The notes under the pieces are model-generated. The model ran no database searches, was not told the DNA's origin, and saw only the letters and a program-made list of their open reading frames with translations. Of a DNA stretch of 64,000 nucleotides, positions 1 to 11,500 are shown one piece after another (the stretch's first letter is position 1; each line of letters starts with the position of its first letter). This DNA comes from Rhabditoides inermis (taxonomy: Eukaryota > Nematoda > Chromadorea > Rhabditida > Rhabditidae): assembly GCA_963966185.1 (NCBI GenBank), contig CAWZYM010000029.1, positions 30,001 through 94,000 of the forward strand, written 5' to 3'. Both the position numbers and the translations under genes were made by a program.

Positions 1-518
1 ACGAATCACGGGGATAAAACGACGATGGGTCGACGTTTCGACGGCTGGCAGTTAACGCGTCGACACTCTTCGACTAGTATAGAATCGGGGCCACGCGAAT
101 GAGAGAACAGAAGGAAACAAAAAAGCGTGGAAGTCTTTGCGAGTAGGGGGGAGAGCCCTTGAGAACAAACATATTCCACGGCCAAAGTATTCTGACCAGT
201 GAAGGATTAGACGGAACACGCATTCCGACACACCCGGCCTCCGATTGATGACAGAGAGAGAGAGAGGGAGCAGGGAGCAGGAGGAGGAGGAGGAGCAGGA
301 GGAGGAGGAGGAGGAGCAGTGGGAAAGTCATGACATCTCGAGGGGCGGCGCATTTGTCTCTCCTCCCCCGGCTGACTGCTTGAGGTGTCATCGCTCCGTT
401 TGCTCACCCAAACCCAACACATAACACACATTTGCATAATGCGCCCCGGGGGCGACTCATGTGCTCGCGCAATTGTTTATGTAAACAGGGAATCATATAC
501 AGGTAGGCGACAGGTAGA

Positions 519-631
519 TTAGAAGTCGTCATCGTCGAGGCCGAAGAGAGACTTGACGCGAGTCGCATGCTTCTCACAACGACCGCCGGGAAGGCAACGG
601 TAGCCCTGTAAGGGAGGGGTGAAGGGGAGGG

Positions 632-675
<44 letters not shown>

Positions 676-1173
676 TATCACACCTGGGGACAGCAGCTCT
701 CCTCGCAGCAGACAGCGTTGCTCAGCGGACAGCACATCATCTCCATGCCTCCCACGCGGGACACCGCACAGCACGTCTACAAGAAGGTACTGTAGGGGGG
801 AAGAGAGAGAGAGAGGGAGAGAGAGGGAGAGAGAGGGAGAGAGAGAGGAAGAGAGAAAGAGAGTTCCCACGTTTGAGAGGGGACACGCGTGTCCGTAGCC
901 GCATGCGACGCGCGCAGACGGAGCCTGAACAGATGAGATTTACGGCTCAGCGGCTTTCTCTCTCTCTCTTGCACTCAAATGAGCCCGTAATCGGGGGCTG
1001 TAATCACGAGGGAAAGCGGATCATAAAAGTCTCGCACGGTCAAAAACCAGAGACGGGACTCACCTGCTTGGGCTTGCTGAGGGAGATGGCAGTCTTCTTG
1101 TGGAGAGAGTGCGACGGAGACTTGCGAAGCCACGAGATCACGTCAAGAGCCTGGAGAGAGGGAATGGTGGACT

Positions 1174-1220
<47 letters not shown>

Positions 1221-1929
1221 GAAGTAGAAAGAGAGAGGTAGAGAGAGCGAGAGAGAAAGAGAAAGACGCTCACGTCCTCCCTATTGATGCAGCGTCCGCC
1301 GCTCGAATCGCAGCGGTATCCGTCAGGGCAGCAGTGCATGTGATCCGCGCAGCACACCTGCGATCAATCAATCAATCAATTTCAATCAATACATGATATC
1401 ACTCGGTACCGCGTTGGGCACGGGGCAGCAGCCGAACTGGCCGGACGACATTTCGCAGCAGGTCGTTCCTGAAACGAGCTGCATACTACAAACTACAGAC
1501 ATCGTACTACAAACTACAAACGCACCCTCGGGGCACTTGCTGCGTCCGCCGGGGCAGACGACGTCGTCGGCTGTGCGGTGGGCCTTGGACTTCCTGTGGA
1601 GGGGGAACGAGTGGCCGTTGCTCTGCAGACATCGGCCCTCCTCCACATCACATTGCGCGCCCTCCGGACAACAATGCGTGTGGTCCTCGCAGCACACCTA
1701 AACATCGATCGATAAATCGATAACCAATCAGATGACTCACCGCGTTCTGCATGGGGCAACATCCGTACTGTCCGTCCTCGAGTAGACAGCAGGTTGACGA
1801 TTCGGGACAAGAGAACTGCGGGTCCGCACACTGCTTCGCCGCCTACACGAATCGATCGATAATCAATCAATAAGTCGATAATCCTACCACGGCGGCTAGA
1901 GCGAGGAGTAGAATGGACGGGGAGCGCAT
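519..1929 (-). CDS. pgrn-1: Secreted granulin (progranulin-like), three granulin repeats, nine exons
   Basis: Granulins are secreted cysteine-rich growth-factor or lysosomal peptides. Proposed exons: 1888-1929, 1741-1842, 1526-1697, 1410-1468, 1274-1357, 1064-1171, 871-924, 684-776, 519-605. They sum to 801 nt, so the protein is 266 aa. The first 14 residues ([14 protein letters not shown]) are a signal peptide. Repeats one and two show the full granulin pattern, including [12 protein letters not shown] and [12 protein letters not shown]. The third is divergent ([10 protein letters not shown]). A spacer of about 36 residues separates repeats two and three. Introns are GA/CT-rich; the one at 1172-1273 is almost pure microsatellite. 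The protein ends in an acidic DDDDF tail. A three-repeat granulin matches the worm orthologue in size. The assignment is secure; the least certain boundary is the donor at 870/871. Confidence 0.9.
1179..1217. repeat. GA microsatellite inside granulin intron
   Basis: This is an almost uninterrupted (GA)n tract on the plus strand, so the granulin transcript reads (CT)n just before its acceptor. Similar tracts lie at 633-662, 2906-2955, 16683-16734, 28980-29033, 30697-30812, 31741-31789, 32728-32763, 32839-32887, 52040-52088 and 53060-53112. Nearly all are within introns or 5' flanks. Confidence 0.95.
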
Positions 1930-2227
1930 CTCGCAAGTGGGGACAGGCGAGTGACCGTTGGGGCGAGCGAGTGCCCTTATCAGTCCCTCTCCCCTATCGA
2001 CCCCCGCCAATCAAGCCGTATCAACGCACTCGCGACCCCGTGTTTTCTTTTTTGACGGGTCAGCATGCTCTCTAGCCAATAACAAATAAACATTTATGCA
2101 TCACACACACTCAATCAATGATAGGAGGTCACATAACACATTTCTATATTACTCATGGAAGATACCGGTATCGCTGCGTATTGTGTAGAGAGAGAGGAGA
2201 GGAGAGTATTTTGGGAAGAGAGGCTTT

Positions 2228-2895
2228 TCAGAGGAGTCGTTGCATGGTGGTGAGACGGCGGAGGCGCGTCGTTCGGGCCATCTGATTCACATTGTTATGA
2301 TGCACTAATGAATTGATAATGAAATGCTAATCATGAGCGGAGAGACTGACCTGTGTCTGTGCTGTGTTCGCCCTTTGCACCCTCTTTCTCCTCTTCATTG
2401 GGGCGTCTCTTCTCACGAATTCCTCCTCCGCTATCGAGCGCACATCGTCCGACACTTGAATCGCGTTGCCCTAGAACACATTTGCTTCTTCTCCCTCCTC
2501 CCTTTCTCTCTTCCTCTCTCCCTCTGTCAATTTCACTCTCCTTCTCTCTCTCCCTATCTCCCTATCCCCCCTCTCTCTCTCCCTTCCCACAGATTCTCGA
2601 ACCTTCTCGATCTCGGGAATCCCATAGCACGCGTCGACGCCGAAGTAATCGACCACATTCTCCTTCTCCACCTGAACACTGTAGTAGGCGGTGCCTGTAT
2701 GGGCGTGGCTACCTGAAGCGCATCCGGGTGGTCCTCGGCCGACCCATCGTTCAGGATGCAGTTGAGCTCGGATTCCTCAAAGTAGTAGAGTACACTGCGG
2801 CACTCGAATCCGCGTCGTTTGGCGGAAGTGACACACTCTGCTAGGCAGGCGGCAGTCGACGGAGCTGTGATAGCGTCACTGAAACCAAGCCACAT

Positions 2896-2937
<42 letters not shown>

Positions 2938-5289
2938 CTCTCTCTCTCTCTCGCGTACCGCAAGTATCCGACGAGCAGGGTGTTGGGTCGTCTGCTGACG
3001 ACTCCGCCAGAGCACAGCGCAGACACTTCTCGCTCCACGCATATCTTCTCGTAGAACACCGAGTGGGGATGGGCTGATAGCTGTGATGGGAGGGAGGCGG
3101 ACAGGGAACACTCCCGGGTGGCTGTGTTGTACAGGGCGGACACGCACGGGAACTCCTGTGAGGGAGAGGGGGTGGCGGGAGAGGAAGGGGGAGCGCTACC
3201 TGTGAGTATCCGGCCAGGTTGTCGAGGCAGCCGGCCACGCAGTCGTCCTCGCTGTTCACCACCCGCCTGTCCGTGTTCATTGGCTGTGTCTCGCGCACTC
3301 CGAGCGACCGAACGAGAAGGGCCTCCTCCGACAGGGAACAGTGCGCTGCAACACGCGCCGTACTTCACAACACATTCATCTTTTGCTGGCAAAATATCCT
3401 CATAAAGGTTTCGGAATCCTCAGAAAGTGTATATTTGTATCATAAACTGCCTTTTGATGCATAATCTAGTGTGACCCCTGGGCAGCGTACCGTTCTTGTT
3501 GATGACTGTGTCGACGACCTTGCCTGGTCTGGTGGGGATGGCTGTGGTGTGTGCGCCCCTTGCCGGCAGCCGCGGCCGCTGTGCCTCTCTCGTCGGCAGC
3601 GTCGCCCTGCTCGTCACCCGCAGACGCTCGTCCACGTCTACCACCCGCAGAGGACCATCCGACCTGCACATCGTCAACATATGAGTACCAGACGACGTCA
3701 CTCACTCGTCTTCGTCGTACTCGGTCTCGTCGTTGCTGGAGAGCGCGCGCAGTCGCTGCGTTCCGAACGGATTCTCCTGCCTGTTCTGCTCTTCTCTCGG
3801 GATAGGCGTCGACGGGGTGTGTTTCGGGGCTGCACGAGTTTGGAGAACATGACTTGATAGTCTCCTCACCTCTACACGCCTCTATCATCTCGTAGTAGGT
3901 GTGTCCGGGGAGGGGTGCAAACTGGGTGGATGGGTCGCCCTCCCGCACTCCCAGCAGATGGCACGCAGAGAGGGCGGCGATGTGCACTGCCGACAGACAC
4001 TCCGATTGGCTGAAGCAGATGTCAGCTAAGTAAACCTATGTAACGGCGGACCGAGTTATGATTATAGAATACAAAAACGCAGAATAGAAAGGTGTGTACC
4101 TGGCGCACTTCCTGCCGCACTCGTCTCCGTCCTGTACAGTGTCGACTTCGATGGGCGGGGCTCCCGCCAGCTGTCTTCCTGGCTGCGCGCGGAAACACGC
4201 TGCAGCCAGTCTCTCAAAACAGTTGGGGTTACTACAGGTTTCTAGGAAAGCGATGCAAACCTTCTCGGCCGTTTCCGGATTGATAAGTCCCTGGTTCTGC
4301 GCGTCGAGTATCTGCCGAAGCCTCCTGTCCAGCTCCTGCATCTCCTGCTCCTCCTTCTCCAGCTCCTTCTCCTCCTCCTTCTCCTCCACCTCCTCGCTCA
4401 GTCCCCCGGCCACCGAGGGAAGCACGCTGATCTGGGGTCTCTTTCCGACGAACGTCGTTTGTCCGCCGGCGCGCGGTGGAGGCTGGCGAGTGAAGTTGAC
4501 TGCAAGGAAATGAGGAGTGAATGGAGACAGTAATAGTAAAGTTCTCTCCATTTCTCCAGGCTCACAATTTGTGCGCAAACACCTTTCATAGGCTGTTGGC
4601 TGTTGCACATATTTTATGAGATTTGCATAATGCCATAATGTATAATGGCCAGAACATCGATCAGCGATTACTGATCGTTTCAGTACATTCCAAATTGCAC
4701 TGCTTGCGCGCGACCGATGCAAAACCAGATGCGCGAATGGTGCGGGGATATTTGAACTGGAGAAATGGCGGGAACTTTAATAAAGACATTTACCTGCTTT
4801 CGATTGCGGCTGCTTGATGAGAGGACCGTGGATGATGGCTCCGGGTGCGACAAGGTAGTCGTGGCCTGAGAAGATGGAGGAGATGGAGAAAGGAGAAGGG
4901 AGCCTACCATGAAGTCGCTGATTGGCCAGCTCGACCGTGTACTCCTTCCCGCCAATCAGCGTCTTCCGCTGCTCGAATGGCCTGCCCTCTCTGTCCACCA
5001 TACGCACTGTCGATGGGGAGGCGGGTTCTGAAGGTTTGTGTTGGTAGAAGTGTTAGATATGATGTGCTGTTTGGTGACTGACCCTCCCTGATGGCCTCCC
5101 CAACCCGGACGGTCCTCTGTCCCTCCGCCTTCCTGCCAAGCTTCCTCCTCCTTTTCTTCTCTCGCAACTCCTCGGAGATCTCTTCTCCCATCGAAAGGCG
5201 CGCGTTCCGACGAAGCTCCTCTTCAATCTTGTACGGAGACGCGTTCTGAAGAAACTCTCTCTCTCCCCCCCTCTCTCTCTCTCCCTCTC

Positions 5290-5325
<36 letters not shown>

Positions 5326-7127
5326 CCTACCTTGCTGCCTCCATAGCTCTCTCCGTACACTCGGTTGTCTTGGTAGTACTTGGTTCCGGACACCTTGTAT
5401 CGTCCGTTGGATAGTTTGAGCGATGTGAAGTCGTCCGTGGCCTCACTGGAGACTACTTTTCCATGCGAGTGTATGTCCGCCGGGATTGTTGGCTCTTGAG
5501 TAGTAGTCGACACTAAAACTTGTATCATCACGACCTTTCCACACTTCTAACTGTTTGCTGCACAAGATCACAAGATTCCATGTCCTTTTATCGTTATGGC
5601 TGTTCCAACTCACCTCTCGCGATGCCAGAGTTAGTCCAGGGCGCGCGGATCTCGTCTTTTCTCTACAATTACAATCAGAATGATGGCATTGTCCAAGGAA
5701 GCCACTCGTACCGTGTCCTTTCCATAGTAGGGATACTTGGTGAATTGTTCGGACTCGCGGATTGCGTGTGTGGTCTGTGTGATGATGCGAGAGAGCGTGG
5801 GCGAGGGAGGTTGCTGGAAAATACAAGCACTTGCACACGAATCCACGAGTATGAATTACCGTAGTAACAACAGGTACACTGAAGGTGGAGGAATCGGCAA
5901 CAAAAGGAGTGTCACTGGAAAGTATTTGCTCGTTCTCCTTCTTTCTCTCTTCTTCAACTCACTTGTCTTCCTCTGCCGAATTCAGCACTTTAGCCTTCTT
6001 ACCGGCGGTGAAGTATATGTTCGGGTCGATTACTCCAGACTTGGCTAAATCAACAAATCTCTCCCTCCCTCCCTCCCTCCCTCCCTCCCTCCCTCCTCTC
6101 TCTTTCCCCCTCTCTATCTCTCCTCACCCTTGCCCGCTCCCTGCATTGGCAGCAGTACTGTAGGCGTCGTTTCCGGCTGTCCAGTCGTCGTTGGCGCCAT
6201 TGTTTCGAAGGAAGACAGCAGGTGGTCGTTGACTGCGAAGGGCGTCTCTCCGTTGTAGTCGTCCACCTCCCTCTCCTCTCCTCCCCCGGAACTGTTCGGT
6301 CCTCTCTCATCCCTCTGCCTCCCTCCGCCATTCAGAATCTCTGCCGAGTGCTCTATGTGCTGCGAGTCGCTCAGCGCTCGGCCAGTCGCCGAGAAGAGGC
6401 GGTGCTAAACGGGGCGGAGTCACATGTTCAACTTTTTGATGTACCTTTCTCGGACTCGGATGAATCTCGTTGCTGTTATCGATAACTTCCATGAACATGG
6501 ATTCGTTGAGCTGGAACGGTGTTTTTCAATGTTACTAGTTTTCCCTTCCCTCCCACCTTTTTATATAGTTCATCGAAGTTGTCCTCTCTAGGATCTACCC
6601 GCTGGCGCTTGATCTAAAAATACGGACGCAACACTATTGAGATATCCTCATTGTGTCATAGAAAACGAGGAGAAAAGGGGCGAAAACAAACAAAAAAGTA
6701 GGGATGAAAAGAGATGGAAAGGGGGGGACGCACTGGAGTGGTAGACCGAGCGGCGGGAGGAGTGACCTTGTGCGGCACGACGGTAGAACTGAAAGGAGAG
6801 AGTGGAAAGGGAAAACAGCTGCGCCCATCACTCACTTCTCGATTATCTTGTTATCGATGAGATCAGTGAACATTGAGAGTTGCTTGAGCATCGGATTATC
6901 CACTATAGCATCCCGTAATTTGACACTCTGAAACTGTTTTGAGCACTATCATCGCGAGTATCAATCATACCTCATACTCCTTCGATGCGTTTCTCGCAAC
7001 GACGTCCGTTGATGTGTCTGAAACGTAACGGTGGAACGCTGGAACGTATTCACGGTGAGTGAAACGTACCGGTGTCGCATTTGGCGGCAGCGGTGGCCGC
7101 AAACAGCAACCATATCCAGGCTACCAT
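2228..7127 (-). CDS. Large secreted PAN/Apple-domain protein (about 1,050 aa, about 25 exons)
   Basis: The start codon at 7127 opens a signal peptide (MVAWIWLLFAATAAAKC). Exons then join in compatible phase down to a TGA at 2228-2230. The N-terminal half is low-complexity and Thr/Pro/acidic-rich. A basic, Glu-rich stretch follows near 5100-5230 (REKKRRRKLGRK), then a Glu/Lys coiled segment near 4310-4400. The C-terminal half is cysteine-rich. One PAN-like module is coded around 3880-4290 (CSNPNCFERLAAACF, then CGRKCASQSECL). A clear PAN_1 domain runs from DDCVAGCLDNLAGYSQ (3190-3260) into the next exon. A third PAN unit lies at 2720-2870 (CLAECVTSAKRRGFEC). PAN domains bind protein or carbohydrate outside the cell and are common in nematode cuticle or matrix proteins. 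That role here is inference. The exon near 6730-6790 and the last exon (2228-2270) are the least certain parts. No named orthologue was recognised. Confidence 0.75.
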
Positions 7128-8593
7128 TCACAGATAGTGCCCGAGGAGAGACTGATCAACTCCTGGAATGTGGAATGCACTGACAGAGGGAGAGAGAGGG
7201 AGCGGGAGAAGGAGGGAGAGAGGGAGAGAGGGATACATTTCTCTCCCTTTTCTTGCCTCGTTTCTCGATCCGGTAGGATAATGACCGCTCGAATTGTATA
7301 TGCGAGTGAGAGAGAATTGGCGTTCGAAACCGGAGAGGGGATAGGGGGTGACAATTAGATGCATTCCATTCATCAGCGTGGTGAGATATGCGAGTACATA
7401 CAACACACCCTATACACAACGAAACACGACATGCGAAAAACGGTGTTGACCCGCTATCTGCTAACCCTAACAATAAACCATGCGCGGGGAGAGAGAGAGA
7501 GAGGGAGGGACGAATTGGATAATTCGAATCCTCAAAAAAATGTGGCGATCGAAAGGGAGCGGGAGCGTTGAATGAATCAACAGCGCCCGAAAACCGAAAC
7601 CATGCTAACCTATGTGGAACAAGTGAAACATGCACAGTCTGTTCGGGTTTATGGGCGTAAGCCTAGATGAGGAGATAGGGAGGACTGGGAGAGACGGCGG
7701 ACAATGGAGAGGCCGGCAGATCCGGGAGGAGAAGAAACACATGGCGCCGATGCTTACATTACTGGGCATGCGGATCGCATAAAGTCGAACAATGATGATC
7801 AGATTACAATTGGAGACGGAATACCTCAAGGGTAGATCAGAGAAATCGAGTAAGGAGTAGGAAGGAGAGGAGAGTTCAAAGTGGAGAGGCCACGATGTGT
7901 CATTGCGACGGCCGGATGTATGAGAAAGATTTGAGATCAATTAGCGGCGTCTCATCCCTCTGAGGGGATGAGGGCAGGCGCGGGAAAAAGAGTGAGAGTG
8001 ATGCGACAATGAGAGTGAGAGAGGGAGGAGAGAGAAAGAGAAAGAGAGACACAGCCATCGCCGTTTATGTTCTTAACCCAGATCGCGGCATCGAAAGTGA
8101 GAGTCTCTACATGAGAGAGAGCAAAACCGCGCAGATGAAGAAAGAGGGAAAAGGAGAGGGAGAGAGAGCCTCGGTCTCACACTCGGAGACAATCCTTGCA
8201 CCTGCCGAGTTTGGTGTGTGTGTGAGTGTGATGGATCTCCCATTCGGCCCCTTTCTCCCCTCCTCCCCTCCCTTTCTTCCAATCAAAACTACAAGTGCGC
8301 AATGAGATGTGACTGTTTGGGATGAAAGGGCGAACGAGATATCACATCCACTTTCTCCCTCTGTGCCACCTGGCCCTATAACTATAGCGCAGACAAATAT
8401 ATGCAAATGTCTCTGCTACCGTCTCCTAGAAATCACACTTCACCCCTGTCTATGCTCTGACCACAAGTCTGTTACACAAAAGACGAGAAAACAGTAAACA
8501 GTAAAACTGGTACGCATAATCGTTTCCTTGTGCAGTATTGACCTTGTGTGGCGGGGCATCTAGCAGGGAGCAGCCTTCTCTGCTCCACTCGCT
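7128..8593. other. Intergenic region between two divergent secreted-protein genes
   Basis: The 1.47 kb separates the starts of the PAN-domain gene (minus) and the cysteine-rich gene (plus), so it should hold both promoters. It contains purine-rich GA tracts near 7180-7230, 7485-7510 and 8010-8050. No convincing exon, RNA gene or transposon end was found. Open frames here are short and low-complexity. Confidence 0.5.
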
Positions 8594-11500
8594 ATGCTGC
8601 TCCTTCTCCTTCTGCTCCTTCTCCCCCTTGCACAATGCATGTCAGATGAGTTCATCGCATCCAATCTGCAACCACTCATCAGAGGAGAAAGCTGCGGCAC
8701 CGCAAACGCTACTCTCAAGGTATAAGTGAATGTAGTGCATACTAGTACGGTCTATTTCAGTTTCAAAAGCAACCACTGCGGCAAAGTTGCTATGCGCATC
8801 TCTTCAAGGGCTGCTTCCCTCAAAACACCCCAGACTATGAGAAGTAAGAGACGACTTACCTACCGAATTTGCATAACTCCTTGCAGGACGCGGCTGCACG
8901 ACGACTACCAATCATGCATGGACGACAGTACACGTGGGTCACATACCTAAACACAGCGCACGTGAAATCCGACATTATTCAGTCATCTCATATGATTGTG
9001 TTGTCACATTCAGATATAACGATTCCGGATAAACGATTGATTGAAATTCAGTCGACCTGCTAGACTACTCGATAGGATGCTACTCGGAACTGATCGGAGC
9101 CACCAAGCCGGGATACGGTAATCAAATTATCAATCAACATGCGCAACTCCAATAGCATTTCAGGTGATCTGTGCTACCGGCCGGAAGATTTCGCGTGTGG
9201 AAAGTGGCCGTTCCCTGGGGATCCGGTCCCTCTCAACGACCCGCGCAGCCCGTTCAGAGGAGAACACAAGGTCCGGTCAAGATTCATCTCCTGTACCCTC
9301 TCCCCTCCTTCAGAAACCCTGTCCCTCCGGAGGCGTCTGCAAACCGCACGGCTTCTGGTCCGTCTATTCCATCAACACCGGGGTGTGCTGCGAGAAAAAG
9401 ATCGAAGGTACACTCATTATGAATCCATTTTTCCCGCACAAATCATTTATGATTCTCTTTCGAAAAGAACACGAGTAAAGAGGAGTGGTTTGTTTTGATC
9501 TACTAATTCAACAAAAGCACATGCATAAAATCTCTTCACAGCACACAGCTGACTAAAATTTCAAAACAAACCTGCACTTTCAAACGATGTTTCAAAACTA
9601 ATTGTTTTCTTGTTAGCATGTTGAGTTCAGGTTTTCAGGATACTGTTCAGGTATTCAGGATACTCCCAACAAGTAACTTGCAACAAATTACGATTATAGT
9701 GCATACTATATTCGTCTTTTCATCGATCAGGAAGAGCAGGTTTGTTTTGAAATTTTAGTCAGCTGTGAAGAGATTTTATGCATGTGCTTTTGTTGAATTA
9801 GATCAAAACAAACCACTCCTCTTTACTCGTGTACTTTTCGAAAGAGAATGGATGTCCTTTTCTCAAATTTCGAAGAAATTTTTTTCAGGTTGATGTGCCG
9901 AACATGTTATGTATAAATATTCGAAACTTTAGAAAACGTATCCTGAATATGGAAACGCACTGCTTGGTCGAATCGCTCGCGCGCCTGCCAAAGCCAGTCT
10001 CTCATTGACACGCGCTGTTTAGCGTATCTCTCTCTTACCCACTCACTCCGCTCGCACACTCCCCCCCCCCCCCAGTTTTCGCGCCAAAACTGGGGCGAAG
10101 CCTGGACGGCGAGCCGATCCCGCCGTGTACCCCCGCGCCGTGTACCCCCGCAACGACGACGACATGGACTTCATCGAGGAGTGCATGGAGGACGTCTTCC
10201 TCATCCCCAATGTGCGTGTATCTAGCTGCGCGTGTTCCGTCTCGCTCGCTTCGACCTCACCAACGAGGTCGATCTCGACTACTGGGAAATGATTCTCCTG
10301 CGTAAATCTATTTCACTTATACCTATTTCACCTTCATATTCACATCTTTCTTTTCATCAGGCGTGCCGGGACGCGTGGAGCTGTACAAGAAGAATCCGAT
10401 GGAGGAGAACCGGAACCGGATAGTAGGAAGGAAGTGCACATGGAAGGAGCTGCTGGGCTAGGAAGAAGCTGCTTATACAGGAGTTGCACTGCATGAGGAA
10501 GGAGTTGCACATTGACCAGTTTAGTATAAGAATAACAGTTTCGCTCAATGTTTGACACAGGAGGGTGTTTTCGACCGTATTGGATCGAATAGAGTAGCAT
10601 GAAACTGTACCAGCCGGAGATCTGCATTCACTAGTGATCTGATGTTTAGCTCATATCGAGGATTGATGCACTTTTCTGGTACGAACAAAGTACATACAAC
10701 TGATACTGTAATACATGCCAAAGACACCTCGCATTACTCATGTAGGCTGATCGATGTACTGTTTCCGCGCCTACACCCTTATGTCTACTGGCATGATATC
10801 TATATCACACTGTCTCTGTAAGAATCGAACACTTTTCGGGCATGTGGTTACTAGGAGCTATGTCAGCGCACATTGGTGTTATCGAAGGTCCTCTACAAGA
10901 TGCAAATAGTCGTTTTTGTCAAATATGCAAATTTGGCCCATTAAGGGACCACTACCTCAAATCGGTCAGTTTTTGTCAAAACACTTCAAATAAGGACTCG
11001 TTCGATTTCTTATCCGATTTTAAGAACTTTTTCATATACTGAACTTTTTGAAAACATTTGATTTGAAAAAGTTATGACCAAAAAAATGAAAAATTTGCAT
11101 ATTTTCCATTTTTATGAGTATGTTCCGGTCCGAAAAAACAAAAATGAATTACACCACTAGAAAGAGCGTTTCATGTTTAGTTTGCATGATTTTTAACACA
11201 AAAATCGATTGGACCGTCTTTCGCCATCCAAACGATTGAAAGTGGTCCAGGCAGCAGAAATGGGGCTGTGTGAACGTTTTCATGTTATATCAATCCGAAA
11301 AAACAAAAACTAAATACACCATCAGAATCTACGTGTTTTTTTTTGTAAATGAGCACGTTTTCACGAAAATCGATTGCACTGTCTTTCACAATCCGGACAG
11401 TTGAAAGTAGTCAAAAAGGATTGATTAACGTCGTTAATAAGTTACAGTTGAATTCATTTCTCAAGAAAACACGAGAATCTACGCGTTCCCTATAAAGGAC

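Noticed and set aside
633..1175. 180-aa Arg/Glu-rich frame and similar Ser/Leu- or Arg/Glu-repeat frames
   Set aside because: They are translations of GA/CT microsatellites inside introns of genes on the other strand.
10214..10227. A 14-nt intron (GTGCGTGTATCTAG)
   Set aside because: It would repair the frame, but a 56-nt intron ending at the later ACGAG gives the same frame and fits normal intron size. The region may also be a pseudogene.
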